Part shown: positions 19,074 to 28,725 of the stretch, piece by piece
How the letters are laid out: each line of letters begins with the position of its first letter
Position numbering within the stretch: the first letter of the stretch is position 1
NCBI GenBank assembly: GCA_947501635.1
Contig: CANMWT010000005.1
Span: forward strand, 124,001-188,000
DNA from: an uncultured Roseobacter sp.
GTDB lineage: Bacteria; Pseudomonadota; Alphaproteobacteria; Rhodobacterales; Rhodobacteraceae
Direction: 5' to 3'
DNA length: 64,000 nucleotides
The notes under the pieces: model-generated
Seen by the model: the letters and a program-made list of their open reading frames with translations, nothing else
What the model was told of the DNA's origin: nothing
The model's database searches: none
Made by a program: the position numbers and the translations under genes

Positions 19074-20471
19074 ATGGCAGCAAAATCGTTTGATCTCATT
19101 GTGATCGGAGCAGGCCCGGGAGGCTATGTGGCAGCGATCCGGGGCGCTCAATTGGGCATGTCCGTTGCAATTGTCGAACGTGAGCATTTGGGGGGCATCT
19201 GCCTGAACTGGGGCTGCATTCCGACAAAGGCGATGTTGCGGTCTTCCGAGGTTTTCCATTTGATGCACCGCGCCAAAGAATTCGGCCTGAAAGCCGAAAA
19301 GATCGACTACGACCTGGACGCGGTGGTGAAACGCTCCCGACAGGTGGCGGGCCAGCTTTCTGGTGGCATCGGCCATCTCATGAAGAAAAACAAGGTCACG
19401 GTCGTGATGGGAGAGGCCACGATCCCGGCGCAGGGCAAAGTGACGGTAAAGACCGAAAAGGGCACCGAAGAGCTGACCGCAAAGAACATCGTTCTGGCCA
19501 CCGGCGCGCGTGCGCGCACGCTGCCCGGGCTAGAAGCCGATGGCGATTTGGTCTGGACCTATAAACACGCCCTGCAGCCCAAGCATATGCCGAAAAAATT
19601 GTTGGTCATCGGATCGGGCGCGATCGGGATTGAGTTTGCCAGCTTCTACAACACCCTCGGGGCCGATACGACCGTCGTTGAGGTGATGGACCGGGTACTG
19701 CCGGTAGAAGATGCCGAAATTTCGGCATTTGCCAAAAAGGCGTTTGAAAAGCAGGGTATGAAGATCATGCAAAAGGCCATGGTCAAGCAACTAGACCGAG
19801 GCAAAGGAAAAGTCACCGCGCATATCGAAGTGGGCGGAAAAGTTGAAAAGCATGAGTTCGATACCGTCATTTCGGCTGTCGGGATTGTGGGCAACGTCGA
19901 AGGGCTTGGGCTGGAGGCTTTGGGCGTGAAGGTTGACCGTACACATGTTGTAACCGACGCCTATTGCCGGACCGGGGTAGAAGGGCTTTACGCCATCGGT
20001 GACGTGGCAGGCGCGCCGTGGTTGGCGCATAAGGCAAGCCACGAGGGCGTGATGGTTGCCGAACTGATCGCCGGTTCCAACAAGGCGCATCCGGTAAAGC
20101 CCGAGACGATCGCGGGCTGCACCTATTGCCATCCACAGGTCGCATCTGTCGGCTATACCGAGGCCAAGGCGAAAGAGTTGGGATATGACGTCAAAGTCGG
20201 GCGTTTCCCGTTTATCGGAAACGGTAAGGCGATTGCTCTGGGAGAGCCGGAGGGCATGGTCAAAACGGTCTTTGATGCAAAAACTGGCGAGCTTTTGGGC
20301 GCGCATATGGTTGGCGCCGAGGTGACCGAGCTTATTCAGGGGTATGTCGTGGGCCGCCAGCTTGAGACCACCGAGGAAGACCTGATGAACACGGTCTTCC
20401 CACACCCGACGCTCAGCGAAATGATGCATGAGAGCGTGCTGGACGCCTACGACCGTGTTATTCACATGTAG
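19074..20471 (+). CDS. lpdA: Dihydrolipoamide dehydrogenase (E3)
   Basis: FAD-dependent oxidoreductase that reoxidises dihydrolipoamide with NAD. It shows the N-terminal FAD motif GAGPGGYVAA, the redox pair Cys43/Cys48 in GGICLNWGCIPTKA, the NAD motif IGSGAIGIEFASF, the second FAD segment YAIGDVAGAPWLAHKA and the C-terminal dimer His-Glu in HPTLSEMMHES. At 465 aa it has no added lipoyl domain. The PDH operon at 0.6-4.3 kb lacks an E3, and both loci share the same palindrome, so this is probably the PDH E3. It may also serve 2-oxoglutarate or branched-chain complexes. A terminator follows at 20525. Confidence 0.96.
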   Translation: MAAKSFDLIVIGAGPGGYVAAIRGAQLGMSVAIVEREHLGGICLNWGCIPTKAMLRSSEVFHLMHRAKEFGLKAEKIDYDLDAVVKRSRQVAGQLSGGIGHLMKKNKVTVVMGEATIPAQGKVTVKTEKGTEELTAKNIVLATGARARTLPGLEADGDLVWTYKHALQPKHMPKKLLVIGSGAIGIEFASFYNTLGADTTVVEVMDRVLPVEDAEISAFAKKAFEKQGMKIMQKAMVKQLDRGKGKVTAHIEVGGKVEKHEFDTVISAVGIVGNVEGLGLEALGVKVDRTHVVTDAYCRTGVEGLYAIGDVAGAPWLAHKASHEGVMVAELIAGSNKAHPVKPETIAGCTYCHPQVASVGYTEAKAKELGYDVKVGRFPFIGNGKAIALGEPEGMVKTVFDAKTGELLGAHMVGAEVTELIQGYVVGRQLETTEEDLMNTVFPHPTLSEMMHESVLDAYDRVIHM

Positions 20472-20524
20472 CGCTAAAGCGCGCTTGGCATTCATAGCAG
20501 TGCTGTGACGGCACTGTCAGCGAC

Positions 20525-20559
20525 ACGGCGCGACGGGCAAAACCCTTCGCGCCGTTTTT
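20525..20559 (+). terminator. Rho-independent terminator after lpdA
   Basis: Stem ACGGCGCG with CGCGCCGT plus an inner CGGG/CCC pairing, followed by five T residues, about 55 bases after the lpdA stop. Confidence 0.85.
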
Positions 20560-20640
20560 GCACGGCGGTCTGCTGACAGGTTTGTGCGTTGTTGCCCCCT
20601 ATCATCCTCTCTGTCATCACTGCGCGGGAGAGGCGGTTTT

Positions 20641-21798
20641 ATGCAGCAGCAGACATCATGGGGTCTTGTACTGGCGCTCTGGGGCGCGGGCCTTGGGGCT
20701 GCGGCGCAGTATGGCAAGTTCAGCGTGATTTATGCGCGTTTGCCCGCGCTTTATCCCGATGCCGGGGCATCGTTGGGCTTTGTTGTGTCAGTGGTCGGCT
20801 TGGTGGGCATCTTGTTCGGTATCGTGGCCGGCCTTCTGGTTGCGCGCATTCGCTACCGCCCCGCGCTTCTGGCCGCGCTCTGGGCAGGCGCTGCTATGTC
20901 ATTGGTTCAAAGCCTGTTGCCTGCGCTGCCGTGGTTGCTGCTTAGTCGGGCGCTGGAGGGGTTGTCGCATCTGGCCATTGTTGTCGCAGCCCCCACGCTG
21001 ATTGCACATATATGCGCCCCGCGGCATCGCGGCTTTGCCCTAACACTTTGGGGTACCTTCTTTGGCGTGGCATTTGCGCTTTTGGCTTGGGTTGGCGTGC
21101 CTTTGGTCGATCGGGCGGGTGTGCCTGCACTTTTGGTGGCACATGCCATCTACATGGCGGTATTCGCACTGTTTCTGGGGGTGCGGCTCAGAAGTCTTGA
21201 CGTTGAAAGACCGCCACCGGTTTCGCTGGCGCAGATACTGCGGGACCACAAGACGATCTATGCCAGTCCTCGGATATCGGCGCCTGCGCTGGGATGGCTG
21301 TTTTATACCTTCTGTTTCGTGTCGATCCTGACGGTTCTGCCGCCCTTTCTGGAGACCAGCGTCCGCGCTGCCGTGATGGGCGCCATTCCGCTTGTAAGTA
21401 TCGCAGCCTCAATGACGTTGGGCGTTGCCATGCTGCGTTTTATGTCTGCCGTCGCAGTTGTTGTCGTGGGATTTACCGGCAGTGCACTGGTCATGCTGTG
21501 GCTTTGGAATGCACCCGGCGATCCACTCGCCTGTCTGTCACTCGCGGCGACCATGGGGCTGATACAAGGCGCCAGTTTTGCAGCCGTGCCGCAACTCAAT
21601 GCGGCACCGCCGCATCAGGCTCAGGCCAATGGCGCCATGGCCCAGATGGGCAACTTGGGAAATACACTGGGCACCCCCGTCATGGCCGCTGCTGTTGCCA
21701 CTTTTGGCTATGCGGGTCTGCCACTTTTTGCGACGGTGGCCTTCCTTTGCGGAGCGCTTGTGCATTTAGGGCTCGCACAGCGCCGCAAAGCATTTTAA
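20641..21798 (+). CDS. MFS transporter
   Basis: Inner-membrane major facilitator carrier, 385 aa with about 12 helices. Seen: the first helix after MQQQTSWGLVLALWGAG, the loop region VARIRYRP, LSRALEGLSHLAIVVAAPTLIAH typical of helix 4, and the second half from about residue 205. A start 19 codons earlier is possible, but the chosen ATG has GGGAGAGG upstream and begins at the family's usual point. It is transcribed alone between the lpdA terminator and uvrA. The substrate is unknown. Confidence 0.85.
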   Translation: MQQQTSWGLVLALWGAGLGAAAQYGKFSVIYARLPALYPDAGASLGFVVSVVGLVGILFGIVAGLLVARIRYRPALLAALWAGAAMSLVQSLLPALPWLLLSRALEGLSHLAIVVAAPTLIAHICAPRHRGFALTLWGTFFGVAFALLAWVGVPLVDRAGVPALLVAHAIYMAVFALFLGVRLRSLDVERPPPVSLAQILRDHKTIYASPRISAPALGWLFYTFCFVSILTVLPPFLETSVRAAVMGAIPLVSIAASMTLGVAMLRFMSAVAVVVVGFTGSALVMLWLWNAPGDPLACLSLAATMGLIQGASFAAVPQLNAAPPHQAQANGAMAQMGNLGNTLGTPVMAAAVATFGYAGLPLFATVAFLCGALVHLGLAQRRKAF

Positions 21799-21799
21799 T

Positions 21800-21814
21800 G
21801 TTCCTGTAACGTTC
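21800..21814. promoter_or_regulatory. SOS (LexA) box upstream of uvrA
   Basis: GTTC-N7-GTTC (GTTCCTGTAACGTTC), an exact match to the direct-repeat LexA site of alphaproteobacteria, 65 bases before the uvrA start. Confidence 0.85.
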
Positions 21815-21878
21815 TCTCTTTTTGATTGGCGATCGGAGCAATTGCGCCTATGTGAGGGGAATGGAAACGGGGTGATCT

Positions 21879-24740
21879 ATGGCTGAGTTGAAAAACATAG
21901 AAGTGCGCGGCGCGCGCGAGCATAATCTCAAGAATATTGATGTGGATATTCCCCGCGACCAACTGGTTGTAATCACGGGGCTTTCAGGATCTGGCAAATC
22001 ATCTCTCGCGTTCGACACGATCTATGCGGAAGGGCAGCGGCGCTATGTGGAATCGTTGTCCGCCTACGCGCGTCAGTTCCTTGACATGATGCAAAAGCCG
22101 GATGTGGATCACATTTCCGGCCTAAGCCCGGCGATTTCCATCGAACAAAAGACGACATCCAAGAACCCGCGTTCGACTGTGGGCACCGTGACCGAGATCT
22201 ATGACTACATGCGGCTGTTGTTCGCCCGTGTCGGCACGCCTTACAGCCCCGCCACCGGCAAGCCGATCGAGGCGCAGCAGGTACAGGATATGGTCGACCG
22301 GGTGATGCAGATGGAAGAAGGCACCCGCGCGTATCTGCTTGCCCCGATCATTCGCGACCGAAAGGGGGAGTACCGCAAAGAGTTTCTGGAGTTGCGTAAA
22401 CAAGGGTTCCAGCGCGTGAAGGTGGATGGCGCGTTTTACGATCTGGACGAGCCGCCCACGCTGGACAAGAAGTTCCGGCACGACATCGACGTGGTGGTGG
22501 ACCGGATCGTTGTGCGCGATGGGCTCGAGACGCGGCTGGCTGACAGCTTACGCACAGCACTTGATCTGGCCGATGGTATTGCGATTATCGAGACCGCCCC
22601 GAGCGAGGGCGAACCCGAGCGTACGACGTTTTCAGAAAAGTTTGCCTGCCCGGTCAGTGGCTTCACAATACCCGAGATCGAGCCGCGCCTGTTTTCATTC
22701 AACGCGCCTTTCGGGGCCTGCCCTGATTGCGACGGGCTTGGTGTGGAACTGTTTTTCGATGAGAGACTGGTTGTACCGGACCAAAACCTCAAGATTGCCG
22801 ACGGTGCATTGGCGCCATGGCGCAAGGGCAAATCGCCTTACTTCCTGCAGACAATCGAAGCCATTGCCAAACACTACGAATTCAAACAGTCCACCAAGTG
22901 GAAGGACCTGCCGAAGTATGTACAGCAGGTTTTCCTCTATGGTTCGGGCGAAGAAGAAATTCAGTTCCGCTATGATGAAGGCGGGCGTGTTTATCAGGTA
23001 ACGCGTGTTTTTGAAGGCGTCATTCCAAACATGGAACGCCGCTATCGCGAAACGGACAGCAACTGGATCCGCGAGGAGTTCGAACGTTATCAGAACAACC
23101 GCCATTGCGGCACGTGTGGTGGCTATCGCCTGCGAGAAGAGGCGCTGGCCGTCAAAATTGCCGGTCTGCACGTGGGTCAGGTGGTAGAGATGTCGATCCG
23201 CGAAGCTTTTGACTGGTGCGAGACAGTGCCGGATCATCTGACTTCCCAGAAAAACGAAATCGCCCGTGCGATCCTTAAGGAAATTCGTGAACGGCTCGGT
23301 TTTCTGAACAATGTTGGTCTGGAGTATCTGACGCTTAGCCGTAATGCAGGGACTCTGTCCGGCGGCGAGAGCCAGCGTATTCGTCTGGCCAGCCAGATCG
23401 GCTCCGGTCTGACAGGCGTTCTTTATGTACTCGACGAGCCTTCCATCGGATTGCATCAACGCGACAATGATCGCCTGTTACAAACGCTGAAAAACCTGCG
23501 CGATCAGGGCAACACCGTGATCGTTGTGGAGCATGACGAGGAAGCCATTCGCGAGGCTGACTATGTTTTTGACATCGGGCCAGGCGCCGGGGTGCATGGC
23601 GGGCAGGTCGTAAGCCATGGTACACCTGCTGTGATCGCGGCTGATGACAAGTCGATCACCGGGCAGTATCTGACCGGAACACGCGAAATCGCTGTGCCGG
23701 CTACACGCCGCAAGGGCAACGGCAAGAAGGTGCGGGTTGTCAAAGCCACTGGCAACAACCTCAAGAATATCACAGTGGACTATCCGCTGGGCAAATTCGT
23801 CTGTGTGACAGGCGTGTCCGGGGGCGGTAAGTCCACGCTGACGATTGAGACTTTGTTCAAAACCGCGTCGATGCAGTTGAATGGCGCCCGACAGACACCG
23901 GCCCCCTGCGAGACGATCAAGGGGTTGGAGTATCTGGACAAGGTGATCGACATCGATCAGCGTCCTATTGGCCGTACACCGCGCTCGAACCCTGCGACCT
24001 ACACCGGCGCGTTTACTCCTATCCGCGACTGGTTTTCCGGTCTGCCCGAAGCGAAGGCACGTGGTTACAAGCCCGGTCGCTTCAGCTTTAACGTCAAAGG
24101 CGGGCGTTGCGAGGCATGTCAGGGCGATGGGGTTATCAAGATCGAAATGCACTTCCTGCCTGACGTCTACGTCGAATGCGAAACCTGCAAGGGCAAACGC
24201 TATAACCGCGAAACGCTTGAGGTCACATTCAAAGGTAAAAGCATCGCCGACGTTCTTGATATGACGGTCGAGGACGCACAAGAGTTTTTCAAGGCGGTGC
24301 CGTCGATCCGCGAGAAGATGGATGCGTTGATGCGCGTGGGATTGGGCTACATCAAGGTAGGCCAGCAAGCGACAACCCTTTCAGGCGGCGAAGCGCAGCG
24401 GGTCAAGCTTTCAAAAGAACTGAGCAAACGCTCGACAGGGCGCACGCTGTACATTCTGGATGAACCCACGACGGGCCTGCATTTTGAGGATGTGCGCAAG
24501 CTTCTCGAAGTTCTGCACGAGTTGGTTGAACAGGGCAATTCCGTTGTCGTGATCGAACACAACCTCGATGTTGTCAAAACGGCGGATTTCATTATCGACA
24601 TCGGCCCCGAGGGCGGCGATGGAGGCGGTATGATCGTGGCTACAGGCACGCCCGAAGAGGTCGCTGAAGTTCCAGAGAGCTATACCGGCAAGTACCTCAA
24701 GCCGATGCTGCAGCACAATCGCAAGGTTGCTGCCGAATAG
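21879..24740 (+). CDS. uvrA: UvrABC system protein A
   Basis: Damage-recognition ATPase of nucleotide excision repair. It has two ABC modules: a first Walker A in [13 protein letters not shown] with signature [12 protein letters not shown], and a second Walker A in [10 protein letters not shown] with signature [12 protein letters not shown]. Zinc-binding cysteines are seen in CPDCDGLG, in CGTCGGYR and in the pair CEACQGDG / [10 protein letters not shown]. At 953 aa it is full length. A consensus SOS box lies upstream, so it is expected to be DNA-damage inducible. The transcript ends towards a strong hairpin at 24801-24838. Confidence 0.98.
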   Translation: MAELKNIEVRGAREHNLKNIDVDIPRDQLVVITGLSGSGKSSLAFDTIYAEGQRRYVESLSAYARQFLDMMQKPDVDHISGLSPAISIEQKTTSKNPRSTVGTVTEIYDYMRLLFARVGTPYSPATGKPIEAQQVQDMVDRVMQMEEGTRAYLLAPIIRDRKGEYRKEFLELRKQGFQRVKVDGAFYDLDEPPTLDKKFRHDIDVVVDRIVVRDGLETRLADSLRTALDLADGIAIIETAPSEGEPERTTFSEKFACPVSGFTIPEIEPRLFSFNAPFGACPDCDGLGVELFFDERLVVPDQNLKIADGALAPWRKGKSPYFLQTIEAIAKHYEFKQSTKWKDLPKYVQQVFLYGSGEEEIQFRYDEGGRVYQVTRVFEGVIPNMERRYRETDSNWIREEFERYQNNRHCGTCGGYRLREEALAVKIAGLHVGQVVEMSIREAFDWCETVPDHLTSQKNEIARAILKEIRERLGFLNNVGLEYLTLSRNAGTLSGGESQRIRLASQIGSGLTGVLYVLDEPSIGLHQRDNDRLLQTLKNLRDQGNTVIVVEHDEEAIREADYVFDIGPGAGVHGGQVVSHGTPAVIAADDKSITGQYLTGTREIAVPATRRKGNGKKVRVVKATGNNLKNITVDYPLGKFVCVTGVSGGGKSTLTIETLFKTASMQLNGARQTPAPCETIKGLEYLDKVIDIDQRPIGRTPRSNPATYTGAFTPIRDWFSGLPEAKARGYKPGRFSFNVKGGRCEACQGDGVIKIEMHFLPDVYVECETCKGKRYNRETLEVTFKGKSIADVLDMTVEDAQEFFKAVPSIREKMDALMRVGLGYIKVGQQATTLSGGEAQRVKLSKELSKRSTGRTLYILDEPTTGLHFEDVRKLLEVLHELVEQGNSVVVIEHNLDVVKTADFIIDIGPEGGDGGGMIVATGTPEEVAEVPESYTGKYLKPMLQHNRKVAAE

Positions 24741-24800
24741 CGTCAACCCTTAACGTGCTGTTTACACTTTAGGCGTTTGATGAAGGCACTCCCCTCCACA

Positions 24801-24838
24801 GCGAACCTGTCGCGTGCGTCTCACGCTGGCAGGTTCGC
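24801..24838. terminator. Strong hairpin between convergent uvrA and a small secreted-protein gene
   Basis: A 9-bp outer stem (GCGAACCTG with CAGGTTCGC) and a 5-bp inner stem (GCGTG with CACGC). It has no T-run, so it may stop or stabilise transcripts without being a classical terminator. Confidence 0.5.
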
Positions 24839-24844
24839 GCAGGA

Positions 24845-25174
24845 CTAGTCCAGAACGGCCGCAACGGCTCCGATCAGATCCAACACCTCACGTGTTTCCC
24901 TGTCGACGCGAAACACATACCCTTCCGAAGAATAGAAGGTGCCCTTGCGGTCCAGACCAAAGCGTTGCGGTTGCCTGATAATCTCGAAGTCACCGATCCG
25001 TATGATGTCACCGCGTTGATACTTGGGCGCGTTGTACCCTTTGCCAACCTGACCGGGTGGCACGCAGGGCACTGCTTTCTTAGCCAGCCCGGGCGGGCAG
25101 CCTTTTGGGGCCGCGGAGACAGGTGCCGCGACTGCGATGGAAAAAAGGGTGACTGCGATCAAGACCCGATGCAT
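24845..25174 (-). CDS. Small exported protein, RcnB-like C-terminus
   Basis: A 109-aa predicted periplasmic protein. The start chosen (MHRVLIAV) follows AAGGAGAG at good spacing and gives a clean signal peptide ending in PVSA. The mature part begins with a Cys/Pro motif, KGCPPGLAKK then CVPPGQ, and ends with a compact region, GYVFRVDRETREVLDLIGAV, that resembles the end of RcnB-like proteins. RcnB proteins act in periplasmic nickel/cobalt balance elsewhere, but that role is not shown here. It is convergent with uvrA and stands alone. Confidence 0.7.
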   Translation of the reverse strand: MHRVLIAVTLFSIAVAAPVSAAPKGCPPGLAKKAVPCVPPGQVGKGYNAPKYQRGDIIRIGDFEIIRQPQRFGLDRKGTFYSSEGYVFRVDRETREVLDLIGAVAAVLD

Positions 25175-25254
25175 GCTACTCTCCTTGCAGTTCTCTAGTG
25201 GACGACCGTATTCATAGACATACCATGCCACGGTATTATGGCCTTATTTTGCCT

Positions 25255-26589
25255 TCAAGGGGCCGAGAGCGCCAGATCGCACAACCTCTGCAACCCGTCT
25301 GCCGGCAGATTGTCAAATTCGGCGCAGAGTTTTTCGATCTCCAAAGCTCGGGTCTCGCCCAGAACCGGATCGGCAAACAGGTGGAACTTCTCCGAGATTT
25401 CTGTATCACTAAGCGGCTGGTCACGGTCGCCGCGTGGCGTACAGGGGGGCGCTGAGACACTGCGCCCATCCGTCAACGTCAAAGACACAGCGGCCCAGCG
25501 TTTGCCATGGCTGATTTGGGTCAGGTGTGGATCGTCAATCAGCTTTGTGGCTTGGCTGACGCGCAAAATGTCAGGATCGGACAGTGTTTCGGGTGCAAGC
25601 TCGGCCGCTCCCAACTGGCCGCGCACGATCATCGCCGCCACGGGAAAGGCTATGGCGTAGGCGAACTCATCCGGTGTTTGAGGGCGGTGCCCGGCAAGGC
25701 GCGTCGCATTGTGAAATGTCTTGATTTCCACGGCACTGATCTGTGCGTGGTGCAGGCGGTGCTGTTTCATCAGCCTCTGTGCGGCATCAATTGCCGGATG
25801 GGCCCAGCGGCAACAGGGGTAAGGTTTGTAATGCGTATCCTCAACCAGACGCCACGCCGCGCCCAGGTCATCCCAGAACTGCGGCGCGTCTTCGCAGGTA
25901 AGGGCAGGGGCGCCGGTAAAACCGGCCTGTGCCAGAAACGCCGCCGTCACACCTGTCGGCGCGCCCCAACCAACCCCGTCGCGCAGCATGGTCGGATGGT
26001 CGATACAGCGCATCATCTGACTGCGTGGCCCGTGGTACTCTGCAATGCCGGCAGCATGGCGTAGTGTCGCCGCATCGCACCCCAAAGCGCGCGCCCAGGC
26101 CATGGCAACCCCGACGGCCGTCCAGGCACCTGAGGTGTGATAGTCGGGGCAACTGTCGTGTTGTGCCAGTCCGGCGCGATAGCTTACCTCATAAGCCAGC
26201 GCCAGCAAGGTCGCAAAATCGGCGCCTTGCAAGTCTTGCTTCATATCTGCCAGAGCGAATAGCGCCGGAAACACGGCAGAGCCTGCATGACCCTTACAGG
26301 GAGAGGTGCCATCATGGGCATCAATACTATCAACCATGAAAGCGCCTGCCATGGCCGCACCGGCGGCGCTTAGTTTTGTGCCGTTCATCAGCACGCGCGC
26401 GTCACCCGCCGCGCCACTTGCGAACACCGCAGCTGCTCCCTTGCGTGCGGCTTGCGCCATTCTGGTCGTCGATCCGACAGCCGCAACACCCAGAGTATCC
26501 AGCAGTGAACGCCGCAGTACCGCCAGAACCTCTTGGGGCAGGTCATCGGCGTGCAGATCGATGGCAAAGTCTTGGAAAGCTAGCGGCAT
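25255..26589 (-). CDS. MmgE/PrpD family protein
   Basis: Member of the MmgE/PrpD fold, which includes 2-methylcitrate dehydratase, aconitate decarboxylase and iminodisuccinate epimerase. Recognised by LLDTLGVAAVGS near the start, DSIDAHDGTSPCKGHAGSAVFPA around the active-site region, and YKPYPCCRWAHPAIDA, with its conserved Lys-Pro-Tyr-Pro-Cys stretch. At 444 aa it is a normal length. No prpB, prpC or acnM gene is nearby, so methylcitrate-cycle function cannot be assumed. It is 67 bases downstream of the valine-pathway fusion on the same strand and may share its transcript. Confidence 0.87.
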   Translation of the reverse strand: MPLAFQDFAIDLHADDLPQEVLAVLRRSLLDTLGVAAVGSTTRMAQAARKGAAAVFASGAAGDARVLMNGTKLSAAGAAMAGAFMVDSIDAHDGTSPCKGHAGSAVFPALFALADMKQDLQGADFATLLALAYEVSYRAGLAQHDSCPDYHTSGAWTAVGVAMAWARALGCDAATLRHAAGIAEYHGPRSQMMRCIDHPTMLRDGVGWGAPTGVTAAFLAQAGFTGAPALTCEDAPQFWDDLGAAWRLVEDTHYKPYPCCRWAHPAIDAAQRLMKQHRLHHAQISAVEIKTFHNATRLAGHRPQTPDEFAYAIAFPVAAMIVRGQLGAAELAPETLSDPDILRVSQATKLIDDPHLTQISHGKRWAAVSLTLTDGRSVSAPPCTPRGDRDQPLSDTEISEKFHLFADPVLGETRALEIEKLCAEFDNLPADGLQRLCDLALSAP

Positions 26590-26656
26590 GGGGTGTCTTT
26601 CTGTTCCCGGCAGACTAGCCGCATTTCAAGCCCACTTCAGGCCCGTTTGCGACCTC

Positions 26657-28579
26657 TCAAGACCTTCCCCGAGCGGCCAGACGCGGTAGCATCGCGGAAA
26701 AGTCCTTTCCGGTGCCGTTCTCTTCTTCCACGAATTGACGGTATAGCTCCAACGCCAACTCCCCCATGGGGGTATCCGCGTCGACAGCCTCAGCAGCTTG
26801 CTGCGACAGTCCGAGGTCTTTGAGCATTAGTTCAGCTGCAAAGCCGGGGGTGTAATCGTTGTCCGCAGGGCTTTGCGGACCCACACCGGGGGCGGGGCAG
26901 TAGGCATTCATAGACCACGAATACCCCGACGACGTGCTGACAACGTCGAACATTTTCTGCCGGTCCAGACCCAGTTTGTCGGCCAGCGCAAAAGCTTCGC
27001 AGGTGGCGATCATGGTCGCGCCCAAAATCATATTGTTGCAGATTTTTGCCGCTTGCCCCGCACCGGGGTCGCCGCAATGTACCGCCTTTTGCCCCATGAT
27101 CTCGAACAGGGGAGAGGCCGTTTCAAAGTCCACTACCGTGCCGCCGGCCATAAAGGTCAGCGTGCCTGCAGCTGCCCCACCAATCCCCCCCGAGACGGGT
27201 GCATCGACAAAACCCAGCCCGTGTTCAGCGGCCTGTGCCGCGACGTGACGTGCGCTTTCCACATCGACGGTTGAACAATCGAGAAACAAGGCGCCCGTCT
27301 TCATTTCGGGGATAATATCATCTGCGACTGCGCGTAGGATTGCTCCGTTTGGCAGCATGGTCAGCACCACGTCGGCGCCTCGCACGGCCTCGACCGCCGA
27401 ATGTGCAGAGCGGACGCCTTGCGCGGTTGTACCGGCAGCGTCATACCCAACAACATTCATTCCGGCCTGCGCGAGATTTGAAGCCATGGGTGCGCCCATG
27501 TTGCCCAATCCGATGACGGCGACGGTTGTTTGAGCCATTTGTTTTCCTTCCAGATGCAACGCGTTTTCTTTTAGGGGCATCAGCATTTTGCTGACCGCGA
27601 TAACGGGGACGTTTTGATCTGCGAACTGCCAGGAAGGTGTACGGTCTTTGTCGATAATGGCTGCGCGGATGCCCTCCAGCAGATCGCCATGTTCCATGGC
27701 GCGGGAGGTAAAGCGGTACTCCAGATCAAGCGCTTTGGCTATGGAGATCGACGGCCCCCGCAGCCTGTGCAACACCTCAACGGTCGCCGCCATGGACAAA
27801 GGTGCGTTGCGCGCCATTGCCTTGAGGGTTGCAATTGCAAAGGGGTCATCGGACTGCCTGAGCAATGTCAGAATGTCCGCCAGCCGGTCACCGCCGAAAA
27901 AGCTGTTGATCACGTCTTGCTGGCCCTGCAGCGCGGCGTCACCGGGCGCTTTCGCATAGTCTGTCAGTATGTCGGGGGAGCCGCCCGTTTCCAGTGTCTC
28001 GATGATTTCGGGCCAGTGCGCCTCGGGGATGAACGTATCTGCAAAACCGGCATAGATCGCGTCGGCGGCGTCCATTCGGTAGCATGTGGTGCCAAGGTAT
28101 TCTCCCAATCTGCCCGGGGCCAGCGCCAGCATCAGGCTGCCACCGACGTCCGGTATCAGGCCAATCCCACATTCAGGCATCGCAATCTGGCTGCTCTCGC
28201 CCACCACGCGGTGTGATCCGTGGCATCCAATGCCAACCCCGCCACCCATCGTGAAACCCTGAAGAAAAGAGACCACCGGTTTGGGGTAGTTGAAGATTTT
28301 GGCGTTCAAGCGATACTCATCCGCCCAGAATCTCTGACCATAGGCGAAATTGCCCGCACGCCCCGTTTCGTAAAGCTGGGCAATATCTCCTCCGGCGCAA
28401 AAGGCGCGTGTACCTTCCGCATCAATCACGATGCAGGAGACCTCGGGATCATCCTGCCAGCGGTCAAAGGCAGCCTCTATTTTGAGGCACATTTCATAGG
28501 TGGCGGCATTCAGGGCATCGGGCCGGTTCAGGGTGATGCGCCCGGAAGTGCCCGCTTTGCGGATCAATACGTCAGTCAT
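26657..28579 (-). CDS. In-frame fusion: 3-hydroxyisobutyryl-CoA hydrolase-like + 3-hydroxyisobutyrate dehydrogenase
   Basis: A single 640-codon frame covers two enzymes of valine degradation. Residues 1-347 are a crotonase-fold hydrolase (GGGVGIGCHGSHRVVG, catalytic Glu in MPECGIGLIPDVGG). Residues 348-640 are a complete dehydrogenase of the MmsB type (Rossmann GLGNMGAPMASNL, DAPVSGGIGGA, catalytic Lys in GAGQAAKICNN). The second part starts with its own Met at 27538, preceded by GGAAGG at suitable spacing, so it could also be made alone. The codon before this Met is CAA, one transition from TAA, where separate genes would have a stop. Either a true fusion or a recent stop loss is possible; a sequencing error is not excluded. 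Confidence 0.85.
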   Translation of the reverse strand: MTDVLIRKAGTSGRITLNRPDALNAATYEMCLKIEAAFDRWQDDPEVSCIVIDAEGTRAFCAGGDIAQLYETGRAGNFAYGQRFWADEYRLNAKIFNYPKPVVSFLQGFTMGGGVGIGCHGSHRVVGESSQIAMPECGIGLIPDVGGSLMLALAPGRLGEYLGTTCYRMDAADAIYAGFADTFIPEAHWPEIIETLETGGSPDILTDYAKAPGDAALQGQQDVINSFFGGDRLADILTLLRQSDDPFAIATLKAMARNAPLSMAATVEVLHRLRGPSISIAKALDLEYRFTSRAMEHGDLLEGIRAAIIDKDRTPSWQFADQNVPVIAVSKMLMPLKENALHLEGKQMAQTTVAVIGLGNMGAPMASNLAQAGMNVVGYDAAGTTAQGVRSAHSAVEAVRGADVVLTMLPNGAILRAVADDIIPEMKTGALFLDCSTVDVESARHVAAQAAEHGLGFVDAPVSGGIGGAAAGTLTFMAGGTVVDFETASPLFEIMGQKAVHCGDPGAGQAAKICNNMILGATMIATCEAFALADKLGLDRQKMFDVVSTSSGYSWSMNAYCPAPGVGPQSPADNDYTPGFAAELMLKDLGLSQQAAEAVDADTPMGELALELYRQFVEEENGTGKDFSAMLPRLAARGRS

Positions 28580-28725
28580 AGGGATGTGTTAATCCAGTGG
28601 CGCGCGCTCGGCAACTGCTCAGCGCTTCCTAACGGATCGGCAGCGGACTGTCTTGCAGACCCGCGCCAGAATTACAAAAGCGGCCCCCCGGGAGGAGAGC
28701 CGCCTTGCATGCGTGTCACTTTTTG

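Noticed and set aside
24801-24838. Hairpin after uvrA considered as an attachment site or mobile-element end
   Set aside because: It is a single inverted repeat in a short convergent gap, with no integrase, target duplication or second copy.
25255-26589. Calling the MmgE/PrpD protein 2-methylcitrate dehydratase
   Set aside because: No prpB, prpC or related gene is adjacent and the family covers several reactions, so the specific name is not supported.
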